From Tiliqua scincoides (Eukaryota > Chordata > Lepidosauria > Squamata > Scincidae), in NCBI RefSeq assembly GCF_035046505.1, contig NC_089823.1, forward strand, positions 8,536,044 to 8,600,043: DNA of 64,000 nt, in the 5' to 3' direction. Shown here in pieces: positions 22,122-32,021 of the stretch (position 1 is its first letter; each line of letters starts with the position of its first letter). The notes under the pieces were generated by a model. It had not been told where the DNA came from. It was given only the letters and a program-made list of their open reading frames with translations, and made no database searches. Made by a program: the position numbers and the translations under genes.

Positions 22122-22546
22122 CCATAAGAACATAAGAACATAAGAACAGCCCCACTGGATCAGGCCATAGGCCCATCTAGTCCAGCTTCCTGTATCTCAC
22201 AGTGGCCCACCAAATGCCTCAGGGACCACACAAGACAAGAGACCTGCATCCTGGTGCCCTCCCTTGCATATGGCATTCTGAGGTAGCCTACTTCTAAAAT
22301 CAAGAGGTTGCACATGCCCAACAGTATAACCTGTGATGGACGTTCCCTCCAGAAATTTATCCAGTCCCCTTTGAAAGGCATCTAGGCTAGATGCCATCAT
22401 TACTTCCTGTGGCAAGGGGTTCCACAGACTAATCACATACTGGATAAAGAAATATTTTGTCTGTCCTAACTCTCCCAATACTCAATTTTAGTGGACGTCC
22501 CTTGGTTCTGGTGTTATGTGAGAGGGAAAAGAGCGTCTCTCTATCC

Positions 22547-22772
22547 CAGTGATTTTCAACCTTTTTCATCTCAGCACACTGACAAGGCACTAAAATGGTC
22601 AAGGCACACCACCAGGTTTTTGACAATTGACAAGGCACACCATGCTGCCAGTGGTGGCTCACATCTCCCATTGGCCCTATTAATAAATTACCTTCCCCCA
22701 AATTCCTGTGGCCCACCTGTGGACCACTCACAGCACACTAGTGTGCCATGGCACAGTGGTCGAAAATGGCTG
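22547..22772 (+). mobile_element. 226-bp hAT element inside CR1
   Basis: The ends are CAGTGATTTTCAACC and GGTCGAAAATGGCTG. The duplication CTCTATCC is perfect at 22539-22546 and 22773-22780. An inverted relative lies at 60999-61224, and an internally deleted one may be 27238-27304. Confidence 0.95.
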
Positions 22773-22852
22773 CTCTATCCACTCTGTCCATCCCTTGCAT
22801 GATTTTGTAAGTCTGTCATGTCCCCCCTCAAGCACCTTTTTTCTAGACTGTA

Positions 22853-23080
22853 TTGGCAACCTTCAGTCTCGAAAGACTCTGGTATCGCGCTCTGAAAGGT
22901 GGTTCTGGCACAGCGTCTAGTGTGGCTGAAAAGGCCGATTCGGGAGTGACAATCCCTTCCACACTGGGAGCAAGTGTAGTGTGTTCCTGGTCTGTCTCCC
23001 TGGCTACGGGCCTTCCTTCTTTGCCTCTTAGCCTCAGACTGTTGGCCAAGTGTCTCTTCAAACTGGGAAAGGCCATGCTG
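22853..23080 (-). mobile_element. LINE 3' end inserted in CR1
   Basis: It is the reverse complement of 24440-24667, from the shared tail (TTGGCAACCTTCAGTCTCG) back to GGGAAAGGCCATGCTG. It is 5'-truncated and interrupts the CR1 between ...TCTAGACTG and CAGAGCCCC. Confidence 0.9.
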
Positions 23081-23344
23081 CAGAGCCCCAAATGCTGTAG
23101 CCTTTTCTCATAAGGAAGGTGCCCCAGCCCAGTAATCATTTTGGTCACTCTCTTTTGCATCTTTTCTATTTCCACTATATCCTTTTGAGATGTGGTGACC
23201 AGAACTGGACGTAATACTCCAGGTGTGGCCTTACCATCAATTTGTACAGTACGGACAACACTGACTTTCAGAGAGAGATTTTATCCAACCCTACTGGGAA
23301 ATTCAAGGGATCGAGCCTGGAACAGCAGGTCCTATATTGCTGAA

Positions 23345-23575
23345 CTATATTATTTATGTTATTTTTCACATTTTTGCACTGCCCTTTCTCCAAGGAGCTC
23401 AGGGTGGTGTATGTGGTTCCTTCTCATGTTCTCACAACAACCCTGTGAAGTGGGTAAACTTGAGAGACTGGCCGAAGGTCACCCCAAGAAGTTTCATGAC
23501 TGAGCAGGGATTTGGACCTGGATCTTCCAGTGGGATCAAAGTCCAACTGCTAAACCACTACACCACCCTGACAAC
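23345..23575 (-). mobile_element. tRNA-headed MIR-like SINE, nearly full length
   Basis: The minus strand reads an A-box-like GGTGGTGTAGTGGTTTAGC, a B-box-like GGTCCAAATCCC, then the core and a tail GAGCTCCTTGGAGAAAGGGC toward AT-rich sequence. It is the most complete copy of the family seen at 1-127 and 4887-5041. Confidence 0.75.
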
Positions 23576-23888
23576 ACTGCCACAACCTCTCTTAGCATTC
23601 AAGGGCAAAATCGTTTTATGAACAGGGATGCAAAAGATGTGAGTTGAACAGATCCACTTGTCTATGTCAATTAAAGGTATAAAGGTACAGAACCCCTAAA
23701 GACAAGCAGAACATCTCAGAGCATTCACATCTGTTCAGAACCTTGCCACCCAAATCTTTCATCTCTCTTATCAACGAATCCATTTGATGCCTCTCTGTAT
23801 ATCCCTAGGCTGGCTTCCTGTCTGCTGCCGGATTAAACACAAATTCCACATTCTTATCTTCAAAACGCATAATAACTAAACGTATAAT

Positions 23889-23923
<35 letters not shown>

Positions 23924-23941
23924 CTACAACTAAACAAACGC
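23576..23941. other. possible old LINE fragment and (CAA)n
   Basis: 23690-23875 resembles a worn LINE 3' segment (CTGGCTTCCTGTCTGCTGCC). 23886-23935 is (CAA)n. Confidence 0.4.
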
Positions 23942-24667
23942 ATCGGTAAAGCAGCTACCACGTTTTCCAGACTCACAAAGAGAGTCTGGTCCAACAAGAA
24001 GCTGACGGAGCATACCAAGTTCCAGGTCTACAGAGCTTGCATCCTGAGTACACTTCTGTACTGCAGCGAGTCATGGACTCTTCGCTCACAACAGGAGAGG
24101 AAACTGAGCGCTTTCCACATGCGCTGCCTCCGATGCATCCTCGGCATCACCTGGCAGGACAAAGTTCCAAACAACACAGTCCTGGAACGAGCTGGAATCC
24201 CTAGCATGTATGCACTGCTGAAACAGAGACGCCTGCGTTGGCTTGGCCATGTCGTGAGAATGGATGATGGCTGGATCCCAAAGGATCTCCTCTATGGAGA
24301 ACTCAAGGAAAGCGCCCTACAGGTAGACCACAGCTGCGATACAAGGACATCTGCAAGAGGGATCTGAAGGCCTTAGGAGTGGACCTCAACAGGTGGGAAA
24401 CCCTGGCCTCTGAGCGGCCCGCGTGGAGGCAGGTTGTGCAGCATGGCCTTTCCCAGTTTGAAGAGACACTTGGCCAACAGTCTGAGGCAAAGAGGCAAAG
24501 AAGGAAGGCCCACAGCCAGGGAGACAGACCAGGGACAGACTGCACTTGCTCCTGGTGTGGAAGGGATTGTCACTCCCGAATCGGCCTTTTCAGCTGCACT
24601 AGACGCTGTTCCAGAACCACCATTCAGAGCACAATACCATAGTCTTTTGAGACTGAAGGTTGCCAAC
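23942..24667 (+). pseudogene. LINE ORF2 C-terminus and 3' end (tail donor family)
   Basis: A first frame encodes KRVWSNKKLTEHTKFQVYRA, then FHMRCLRCILGITWQDKVPN and RRLRWLGHVVRMDDGWIPKD. After a frameshift near 24310, a second frame encodes a Cys-rich finger (CSWCGRDCHSRIGLFSC) and ends at 24642. These are hallmarks of the C-terminal domain of non-LTR elements of the Ingi/Vingi, I or Nimb type; I cannot choose between them. It ends in AGTCTTTTGAGACTGAAGG, the tail of the 5S SINE. It is 5'-truncated at a (CAA)n tract. Confidence 0.85.
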
Positions 24668-24725
<58 letters not shown>

Positions 24726-24800
24726 TTTATTTTTATCCCGCCTTTCTCTCCGAAGGGACTCAAGGAGGCTCAAAATGGACTCAAAATCCATTTCCAAAGC
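24668..24800 (-). repeat. (TAA)n and LINE/SINE tail
   Basis: About 18 TAA units (24668-24722) are followed by TTTATCCCGCCTTTCTCTCC. On the minus strand this is a retroposon 3' end GGAGAGAAAGGCGGGATAAA with a (TTA)n tail. Confidence 0.75.
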
Positions 24801-25240
24801 TAGTGAACAAGGAATATTGGGTGACAATGAATGGACTGTCGCTTTTTATATGCCAAAAGCATACAGTTCCAATGGCAGTGCATGATTACATCACATTTCC
24901 ATGCTTCTGTTCCATGGAGCACATGAAGCATTGTGGCACACCTTTTCAACAGGAAAGAGTGATTGTTTGAAGAATCATGTTCCTGTCTTGGAAGTTCAAA
25001 GAGGCTGCCCTTTTCCTAGATTTATGTCATGTGCCTGTTTGCAAATAATAAAACATATTTCCTCTTTGGTGTGCACTGCAGCATGCATAGGGAGGTCATT
25101 TTTGAAAGAGCCTATGACAAAAAATTTGTGTACTGAGGTGCGCAAGCAACGCTCCTGTGCTCAATAGGAAGTCCTCTTCCCTTACAATTACACCTGCTTG
25201 CACACATGAAACTATCCTTCAGCTGAAGCAAGTGGTGAAG
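24801..25240. other. single-copy-like DNA
   Basis: No family recognised and no gene seen. Confidence 0.35.
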
Positions 25241-25305
25241 CCCCATAGCAATGGTTCCCAAACTTGATAGCACCTGGACCCACTTTTTAAAATAACACTC
25301 TATCG

Positions 25306-25758
25306 CAGGGGTGCCCAAATCCCAGCCTGGGGGCCACTTGCGGCCCTTGGGGGCTCCCAATTTGGCCTGTGGAGAGCCCCCAGTCTCCAGGGAACCTCTG
25401 GCCTTTCAGAGACTTGCTGGAGCCCGTGCTGGCCTGACGCAACTGCTCTCAGCGTGAGAACGACTGTTCGACCTTTCACCTGAGCTGTGGGATGAGGGTT
25501 CTCTCCACGACTTGCTGTTCCATGTCTGTGATGCAGCAGCGGCAGCGAAGGAAAGGCTGGCCTTGCTTTGTGCAAGGCCTTTTATAGGCCTTGAGCTACT
25601 GCAAGACCTTCATTCATTCATATAAATTCCATCTCTAACATTCATTTATGTAAATTTATTCAAATTTGAAATGTAAATTAATTCTTTTTTTCCCTGGCCC
25701 CTGACACAGTGTCAGAGAGGTGATGTGGCCCTCCTGCCAAAATGTTTGGACACCCCTG
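25306..25758 (+). mobile_element. 453-bp hAT element
   Basis: The ends are CAGGGGTGCCCAAAT and TGTTTGGACACCCCTG. The flanking 8-mers are CTCTATCG (25298-25305) and CTCTATCA (25759-25766), 7 of 8. A close relative is 29379-30472. Confidence 0.9.
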
Positions 25759-26015
25759 CTCTATCAGAACCCACCCAGGTTTACCAGACTTCTAAAAAAG
25801 GAGATCTAGAAAGAAATAATATTTTTTTTATTTATAAGTAATAATAGCCAGAAAAAGACCTTCAAACATTTATCTCCCTACATTTACACATGCTTGCAAA
25901 CTGCAGGAGCTGAGTTCTTCGCAGGGTAATTAGCAACTACAGAATCTGATTTTTGAATAGCCTCAGAGCTTGAGGCAATTCGTTATCTCATCTTTCCATC
26001 ACCCTTTGGAGACCC

Positions 26016-26336
26016 CAGTGGCGAACCTCCCATTCATTTGATGAGGCAAATGCCCCAGGCGTGGAATCTCGCGCATCTTTAGGACCTGACAGAAGCCTCT
26101 CTGAGGCTCCCAACAGGGTTGGAAACTGTGCTTCTGTTTTTTCAAAAGCACTGTTTAAAGCATCATGAAAGCCTCAGGAAGCTTCCATGACACAGCCTGG
26201 GGTCTCACAAGGCTCCGTAAGCTTCCAGTAAATGGGGGGGGGGGTGGATTTGCGCAAAGGGGGGTGGAGACATCCTGCAGGGGGCACCATTATGTACCTT
26301 TGCCCTGAGGCGCAGGGCTGGGGCGGACCGCCACTG
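26016..26336. mobile_element. 321-bp hAT-like element
   Basis: The ends are CAGTGGCGAACC and GGACCGCCACTG. The flanking 8-mers GGAGACCC and GATGACCC match at 6 of 8. The interior is G-rich near 26233-26243. Confidence 0.7.
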
Positions 26337-26408
26337 GATGACCCAAAAAATCAGGTCACAACCCACCAGTAGGTCCTGACCCATAGCTTGGGAACTACTG
26401 CCCTATAG

Positions 26409-27004
26409 CAAAATCTGTGGGAAACATGGTCAATCTGGTGCCACTGTGGAATTCTTAAGCAGTTCTATGATTTAAGGAAAGAGGGAAGATTCTGTAGAGT
26501 TACTCAGTTTAATGGCACATAAAGTAAATGATCGTGTTAACATTAAAGCAGATTAAGTAAGTCACAGTGCATTAAATTACTTTTATCCACCTCTGCAAGT
26601 TTCTCAGGTGCCACTGAGCAGAAAAAAAAAAAGAGCAGGGCTGGCTTATTTTGTAAGATGTCCCAATGTTAGCTTGCCATCCCCACTCTAGGTCAGTCCT
26701 CCATTTTGCCACCCACAGAACTTTGGGTTTATTTTCAGCAGGGCTCCACACAAAGCCCGTGACCTTGCAGTTGGAAGGACACTGAAGATAACTATTCAGA
26801 ATGGATAGCCGTGTTACGTCCATTCCTGTGAGAAAAACCGGTGAATGGATTTTGCCCAGTGTCAGGGACTAAGGGCCAGACCAATATTAGAGGGGGGTGC
26901 ACAAATACTGCCAGACCACATCCCAGCCCTAATCTCCTCTGGGTAGCGGTTGCCTCTGCATGTAGGTCATCAAAGAAGGCTCCATTCTATGTTCCCACTC
27001 TGTC
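26409..27004. other. single-copy-like DNA
   Basis: No repeat family recognised; short A-tract near 26623. Confidence 0.3.
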
Positions 27005-27120
27005 AAAGGTGCAGAGGTGGAAAATGTAGCTCAAGGCCTTCTCTGTGGTGGCACTAAGTTAGGCCAACGTTGCTCCTTCTTTAGTCATTTTCAGGCATTC
27101 TGTGAAAACTGTTTTATTTC
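27005..27120 (+). mobile_element. L2-like LINE fragment
   Basis: AAGGCCTTCTCTGTGGTGGC and CTCCTTCTTTAGTCATTTTC recall the ORF2 C-terminus of vertebrate L2-type LINEs. Short and old. Confidence 0.5.
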
Positions 27121-27237
27121 ATGAGATAACAAATAGTAGTATGAATTGGTTCTGCCAACAGAGGAAGAGGGGCAGACAATTTGTTACGACAGGCAGTTGC
27201 CCTAGAAACAGAGCTGCAGGACCTGGAAGAGTTCTCT

Positions 27238-27304
27238 AGTGATTTTCAGCCGCTATGCTCCAAGCTCCCATGGCACACCAGTGGACACTGGTTGAAAAAT
27301 CACT
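27238..27304. mobile_element. 67-bp internally deleted hAT element
   Basis: AGTGATTTTCAGCC faces GGTTGAAAAATCACT, the termini of the family at 22547-22772 with almost no interior. No duplication found. Confidence 0.6.
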
Positions 27305-27407
27305 GTCTTGGATGAAGCAAACTTGTAGTCCAGAGAGGAACATGAAGGAAGGATAGCAAATCACCAGAAGTAGAACGGAGCCCAGAATTCGTGTCCCAAG
27401 AAGCTCC

Positions 27408-28031
27408 TGTTACCTAATTACCTGTCTTGGACCCCCTTCTTTCCTCTCAAACTAACTTGTAACAGCCATCAACACAGGACAGAGGGAGGGGGTGCAGAAC
27501 GAAGGCAGGCAAAGCATGAACTTAAGAGAAAAGCTCCAGACTTGCTGCCTTGCAAATTTTGTTATTAAAAGACCCTTTGCTGACAGCTAACAAAAACCGC
27601 AGACAATAGCATCATCATAGCTAAAAACAAAAATAGCAGGACATGTTTGCACAGAAAGACCGAAACCAGGATACTTCCCTGTTGGAAGGTGGGGGGGGGG
27701 GCAAAAGCCATGAGGAGGACAGTGAAGAAGGGCGGGGGAGCGAGGATATGAGAAGGTCAGTGGAACGTTACCAGGGAAGGTTAACACCCTTTTGGGGGGA
27801 CTTTGTTTTGAATGACAACTGAAATGTATAAAAAGAGGGTCCCACCCTTTTGACATTGCCTTTGATTCTGAGTGTGCAAACTCTCAAAGGTCACAGACAT
27901 GTCTGTTGAACAATAAAGAACCTTCATAGCCTTCCACCTTTCAGTGTCTGCTTATTCGGCCTCAGCGGCACTGGACAGAATCCACCCCTGTCTACCGAAC
28001 TGGCGCTGCCCTTCTGGGCAGGGGTACGACA
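27408..28031 (+). mobile_element. probable solo LTR, gammaretrovirus-like (ERV1), fossil
   Basis: It starts TGTTACC and ends GTACGACA, with a 4-bp duplication CTCC (27404-27407 and 28032-28035). A TATA-like TATAAAAAG lies near 27827, and an AATAAA polyadenylation signal near 27915, about 115 bp before the end. These parts, in this order and spacing, fit a solo LTR of about 624 bp that looks whole. A 4-bp duplication is typical of gammaretrovirus-like elements. No internal region was seen. Age cannot be set from one LTR. The start is the less certain end. Confidence 0.65.
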
Positions 28032-28559
28032 CTCCAATAGCACAAGTATTCCAAATTGGGGTCATCAATTCAGTGGCATCACTAGGGGGTGCAGACCACA
28101 CCAGGTGACCCCCTTGGGGGGGGGGGTGGCACCACTAGTTGCCAAAATTGGGGGGACTCAATTTGGGTCTGAAAGGGGATGGGATCAGCAGTGGCGGTGC
28201 AGGCCACATCCTAAACCCCGTCCCTGGCTTGAGCAGCCTTCCATGGGTTGCTAGGATTGTCCCAACTAAATAGCTGGTGCAGTTCCAACTAGCCCTATAG
28301 GGATGACTGGGGTTTTGACACACGGTAAGGGGAAAAATATCCCCTTACCACAAGGTGACCTCCAGCCTGCATCTAACCTCCACTGGATACAGCACAGGCC
28401 ACTGTGGCCTGCCTGTTCCAGCACAGGTTAGAATTGGGCTGTGGGTCACCAACATCAGCGCGTTCACATTTTTACTCTCCCCAGTCCTAAACTTGCAAGG
28501 CTGACTTAAAACCTGAAATGCAAAAAGAGGCATCGTTTGGCCTGTGAATCTCTAGTGTG
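28032..28559. other. hAT remnant and ordinary DNA
   Basis: CAGTGGCATCACTAGGGGG at 28072 resembles the left end of the 58858 family, with GCACCACTAG near 28128. The rest is unassigned. Confidence 0.45.
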
Positions 28560-29050
28560 GCATTTTCATGCAGCCTAACTTTCTGTTTGCTAGCACTGTG
28601 CATCTTCTTATGTACCTCGCGCAGGCCTGTTTATCGAAACCACTTTTGAAAAAGGTTGCCTCTGATCTCCGGAGCTTCTTTGTGGCATGTTTTCCAGTTT
28701 TATGACCCCCTGGGAAGCAGAGGTTAAACAAAAGTTGGAAGCGAGAGCTTTTATTTAGAGCAAAGTCCCCAAAGAGCCTGTCTTTTTCCCTTTCATATCA
28801 CACTCCACGTTCTTTGATCCCTTCAGTTAACATGCAAATAACAATATCAATACCCAGCTGTGCTAAATACAGGCAAAACTCCCATCTTGGGGGTGGTTTC
28901 TTAGCACCAGCAAAGCCCCTTGATATCGCATGCAAATTGCATTTGATCAAATGCCACCTTCCTTTGATGCTTCAATGCCATTTACTGACCAACCATGTTT
29001 CCAACATATAAATTAAGCATCTAGGAAAGGAAACAAACATGGTCCCGTCC
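28560..29050. other. single-copy stretch, candidate conserved non-coding DNA
   Basis: About 490 bp without repeat debris. It contains two octamer motifs ATGCAAAT (near 28832 and 28931), the first followed by AACAAT, and TCF/LEF-like CTTTGAT near 28813, 28919-like positions and 28963. This motif density suggests a developmental enhancer, but conservation is not visible from one sequence. Confidence 0.45.
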
Positions 29051-29370
29051 CCGCCCCCCGTGGAGAGCTCTAATTTCTTTCAATTTTTTTCTGCCCTTCC
29101 AATTCCCCCCATTTTAGAACATTTGCACAAAGAACACTGCCCAGGATAGTGTTAAGGTTGAACTGGGATAGGTATCGGTGGCAACAGCAGCACTTATATC
29201 TTATGCCCCAGGCCTGCCCTCAACACACACACCTTGGACCAACTCAGATTATGCCAGCCAAACAGCTGACACAGATCCGAGTAGGTCCCTTGGGGTCCAG
29301 GCACCAGCACAGTAGGTAAGTATATAAAATAACTTGATTTATCTCTCTGTCATTGGCTGCTCTTTAGCCA
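29051..29370. other. no recognised feature
   Basis: C-tract near 29055 and ordinary sequence. Confidence 0.3.
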
Positions 29371-29508
29371 GTCTATAGCTAGACTGTGCCAAACCCCGGC
29401 CCGGGGGCCACTTGCAGCTCTCAAGCTCTCTCAATGCGGCCCTCAGGGAGTCCCCAGTCTCCAATGAGCCTCTGGCCCTCCTGAGATTTGTTGAAGCCCG
29501 CACTGGCC

Positions 29509-30137
29509 CATAAGAACAGCCCCACTGGATCAGGCCATAGGCCCATCTAGTCCAGCTTCCTGTATCTCACAGCAGCCCACCAAATGACCCAGGGAGCACA
29601 CCAGATAACAAGAGACCTCATCCTGGTGCCCTCCCTTGCATCTGGCCTTCTGACATAGCCCATTTGTAAAATCAGGAGGTTGCGCATACACATCATGGCT
29701 TGTACCCCGTAATGGATTTTTCCTCCAGATACTCCAGATACAGGCAGGAGGTCTGGTCTAGAGGGTAGAGCCTCCATTTGCCTGAAGATTAACATCCACA
29801 AGGTCGCCAGTTCGAGGCCACCGGCACCGTGCGACCTTGAAGCAGCTGGCAAGCTGCAGCTGAGCTGTTCCATCTGCTCGGAGCGTGGGAGGATGGAGGC
29901 CAGAATGTTAAACCAGATCGGAGTGTAACAGCTCGAATGTGGTGGTTCTTGAAAGAGAGAACCTTCTTTCAATTTGTAAAAATCCCTGCGTGGATTTAAT
30001 AAGCCTGCCTATGTAAACCGCCTTGAATAAAGTCTTGAATAAAGACCAAGAAAGGCGGTATATAAATACTGTATATTATATATTATTATATTATACTTGT
30101 CCAATCCCCTTTAAAAGGTGTCCAGGCCAGATGCCAC
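29509..30137 (-). mobile_element. CR1 LINE 3' end, split by a Sauria SINE
   Basis: The pieces at 29509-29742 and 30095-30137 join across GGATTTTTCCTCCAGATAC / TTGTCCAATCCCCTTT, the normal CR1 3' UTR/ORF2 boundary on the minus strand. Confidence 0.9.
29743..30094 (+). mobile_element. Sauria-type SINE, second copy
   Basis: The A-box-like TGGTCTAGAGGGTAGAG and B-box CCAGTTCGAGGCC are followed by the body and AAGCCTGCCTATGTAAACCG to AGAAAGGCGGTATATAAATA, then an AT-rich tail. It is the top level of a three-level nest and therefore the youngest insertion there. Confidence 0.9.
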
Positions 30138-30480
30138 CCAACGCAACTTCCCTCAGCATGAGGGCGACTGTTTGACCTCTCATGTGAGTTGTGGGATGAG
30201 AGCTCCCTCCACTGCTTGCTCTTTCACACCTGTGATGCAGCAGCGGCAGCAAAGGAAAGGCCAGCCTTGCTTTGTGCAAGGCCTTTTATAGGCATTGAGC
30301 TATTACAAGACCTTCATTCATTCATATAAGTTCATCTTTAATATATTCATTTATGTAAACTTATGTAAATTTATTCAAATTTTAAATGTAAATTAATTTC
30401 CCCCCCCCCGGCCCCTGACTCAGTGTCAGAGAGCTAATGTGGCCCTCCTGCCAAAAACTTTGGACACCCCTGGTCTATAG

Positions 30481-30920
30481 CATGCAGTGAAGGCTGTACC
30501 AGCAGTCTGGGCCAGCTCAGGATAGAACTGGGTCATGTGATGATAGAATGTTGAACTTTGAGCACAATCCTGACATTGGGAACGATCGAAACAGGCCCCC
30601 CGCATCGACCCAGGAGTGTCACAAATGTGCCATAAAGCCTGTTCACAGCTATTTGAGAGCTGGCTGGACTGATGCAAGAACATGTACTGGCCTGCTGGGG
30701 CCGGATCCAGGCTCTGCGTCAGCAGGCAGGGGTATGTTCATTCTGGTCCTGGCAAGCCAGTACTAGGGATGGAGTGGCTGGAGGGTCCTCCCCCCCCCCC
30801 CCCCCGGATCTCAATACGTCCTTAGAAGAACTTCCAGGGTTATTCAAAGTTATCCTTGAAGCAACGGGAAGCCTAAAAATTGTGTTCAGATGTTTTGGCT
30901 TGAATTGGGGGGGGGGGGTA
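30481..30920. other. worn inverted-repeat element and poly-C/G tracts
   Basis: 30578-30740 shares ACAAATGTGCCATAAAGCCT with the family at 53976-54660. A poly-C run of about 17 lies near 30788-30804 and a poly-G run near 30907-30917. Confidence 0.45.
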
Positions 30921-30957
30921 ATGTAGGAAGCTGCTGGTACTGAGTCAGACCACTGAT

Positions 30958-31678
30958 CATAAGAACATAAGAACATAAGAACAGCCCCACTGGATCAGGC
31001 CATAGGCCCATCTAATACAGCTTCCTGTATCTCACAGCGGCCACCAAATGCCCCAGGGAGCACACCAGATAACAAGAGACCTGCAAGGCCTCCTGGGAAT
31101 TGTAGTTTAAGAACATAAGAACAGCCCCACTGGATCAGGCCGTAGGCCCATCTAGTCCAGCTTCCTGTATCTCACAGCAGCCCACCAAATGCCCCAGGGA
31201 GCACACCAGATAACAAGAGACCTCATCCTGGTGCCCTCCCCTACATCTGGCATTCTGACTTAACCCATTCCTAAAATCAGGAGGTTGCGCATACACATCA
31301 TGGCTTGTACCCCATAATGGATTTTTCCTCCAGAAACTTGTCCAATCCCCTTTTAAAGGCGTCTAGGCTAGACGCCAGCACCACATCCTGTGGCAAGGAG
31401 TTCCACAGACCGACCACACGCTGAGTAAAGAAATATTTTCTTTTGTCTGTCCTAACCCACCCAACACTCAATTTTAGTGGATGTCCCCTGGTTCTGGTGT
31501 TATGTGAGAGTGTAAAGAGCATCTCCCTATCCACTCTGTCCATCCCCTGCATAATTTTGTATGTCTCAATCATGTGCCCCCTCAGGCGTCTCTTTTTTAG
31601 GCTGAAGAGGCCCAAACGCCATAGCCTTTCCTCATAAGGAAGGTGCCCCAGCCCAGTAATCATCTTAGTCACTCTCTC
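30958..31678 (-). mobile_element. CR1 LINE with duplicated 3' end
   Basis: Reading the minus strand, the ORF2 C-terminus (RKYFFTQRVVGLWNSLPQ, LDKFLEEKSIMGYKP) is followed by a complete 3' UTR ending TTCTTATGTTCTTAA at 31107. Then come a 26-bp spacer ACTACAATTCCCAGGAGGCC + TTGCAG (31081-31106) and a second CR1 3' terminal segment (30958-31080) ending in octamer repeats. Confidence 0.9.
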
Positions 31679-31757
31679 TAACTCGCTACACTGACTGGGA
31701 ACAGCTTTCCGGAGTTTCAGGCAAGCATTTTCCTCTGCCTTACCTGGAAGTGCTGCC

Positions 31758-32021
31758 CAGTGGCATAGCTAGAGAGGGTGCAAAGCAGTTTTGGAGGGAG
31801 CCACACTGTAGTGTGCAAGCAGCCCCTCTCTTTGGAGCCATTCCGGACGGGGGGGGGGGGACCAAAACTCCTGCAGTATTTTTTCCCACCAAAGGCATAA
31901 ACCTCTGTTTTGCTCCCCCTGCCCAGAATGCCTCCGAAGGGGAGGGGCAGGGCCTCTTGCATGCCACGGTGAGCCTCCCTGCAAAATCCTTTGCTTTACC
32001 TCCCCTCTAGCCACACCACTG
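31758..32021. mobile_element. foldback hAT element with perfect 8-bp duplication
   Basis: The arms start CAGTGGCATAGCTAGAG and end CTCTAGCCACACCACTG, extending about 75 bp inward as inverted copies. The duplication GTGCTGCC is perfect at 31750-31757 and 32022-32029. A poly-G run lies at the centre (31848-31860). Confidence 0.95.

Larger units (their letters stand above)
22122..23255 (-). mobile_element. CR1 LINE 3' part, split twice
   Basis: CR1 pieces at 22122-22546, 22773-22852 and 23081-23255 are colinear and separated by a hAT (22547-22772) and a LINE 3' end (22853-23080). The leftmost bases are terminal CATAAGAA repeats. The rightmost piece reaches the region upstream of [15 protein letters not shown]. 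Confidence 0.9.
25249..26400 (+). mobile_element. hAT element hosting two further hATs
   Basis: The ends are CAATGGTTCCCAAACTT and AGCTTGGGAACTACTG. The flanking 8-mers are CCCCATAG (25241-25248) and CCCTATAG (26401-26408), 7 of 8. Removing the nested elements at 25306-25758 and 26016-26336 leaves about 380 bp, similar in plan to 15286-15719. Confidence 0.85.
29379..30472 (+). mobile_element. hAT element hosting CR1 hosting Sauria SINE
   Basis: It is the same family as 25306-25758. The perfect duplication GTCTATAG lies at 29371-29378 and 30473-30480. The left end is worn (GACTGTGCCAAACC) and the right end is TTTGGACACCCCTG. The element is split at GCACTGGCC / CCCAACGCAAC by CR1 (29509-30137). 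Net of insertions it is about 460 bp. Confidence 0.95.

Noticed and set aside
22122-22170. Direct repeats CATAAGAACATAAGAA as a CRISPR or satellite
   Set aside because: These are the terminal octamer repeats of CR1 LINEs, found at every CR1 3' end here.
23942-24667. BovB (RTE) LINE assignment
   Set aside because: The C-terminal residues and the Cys finger fit Ingi/Vingi, I or Nimb-type elements better; the clade is left open.
29725-29742. TCCAGATAC twice as the Sauria SINE target duplication
   Set aside because: Both copies lie on the left side of the SINE; the right flank shares only ATAC.
30788-30804. Poly-C and poly-G tracts (also 3556, 36924, 63960) as functional signals
   Set aside because: Homopolymers are scattered and without context; lengths may also be sequencing error.
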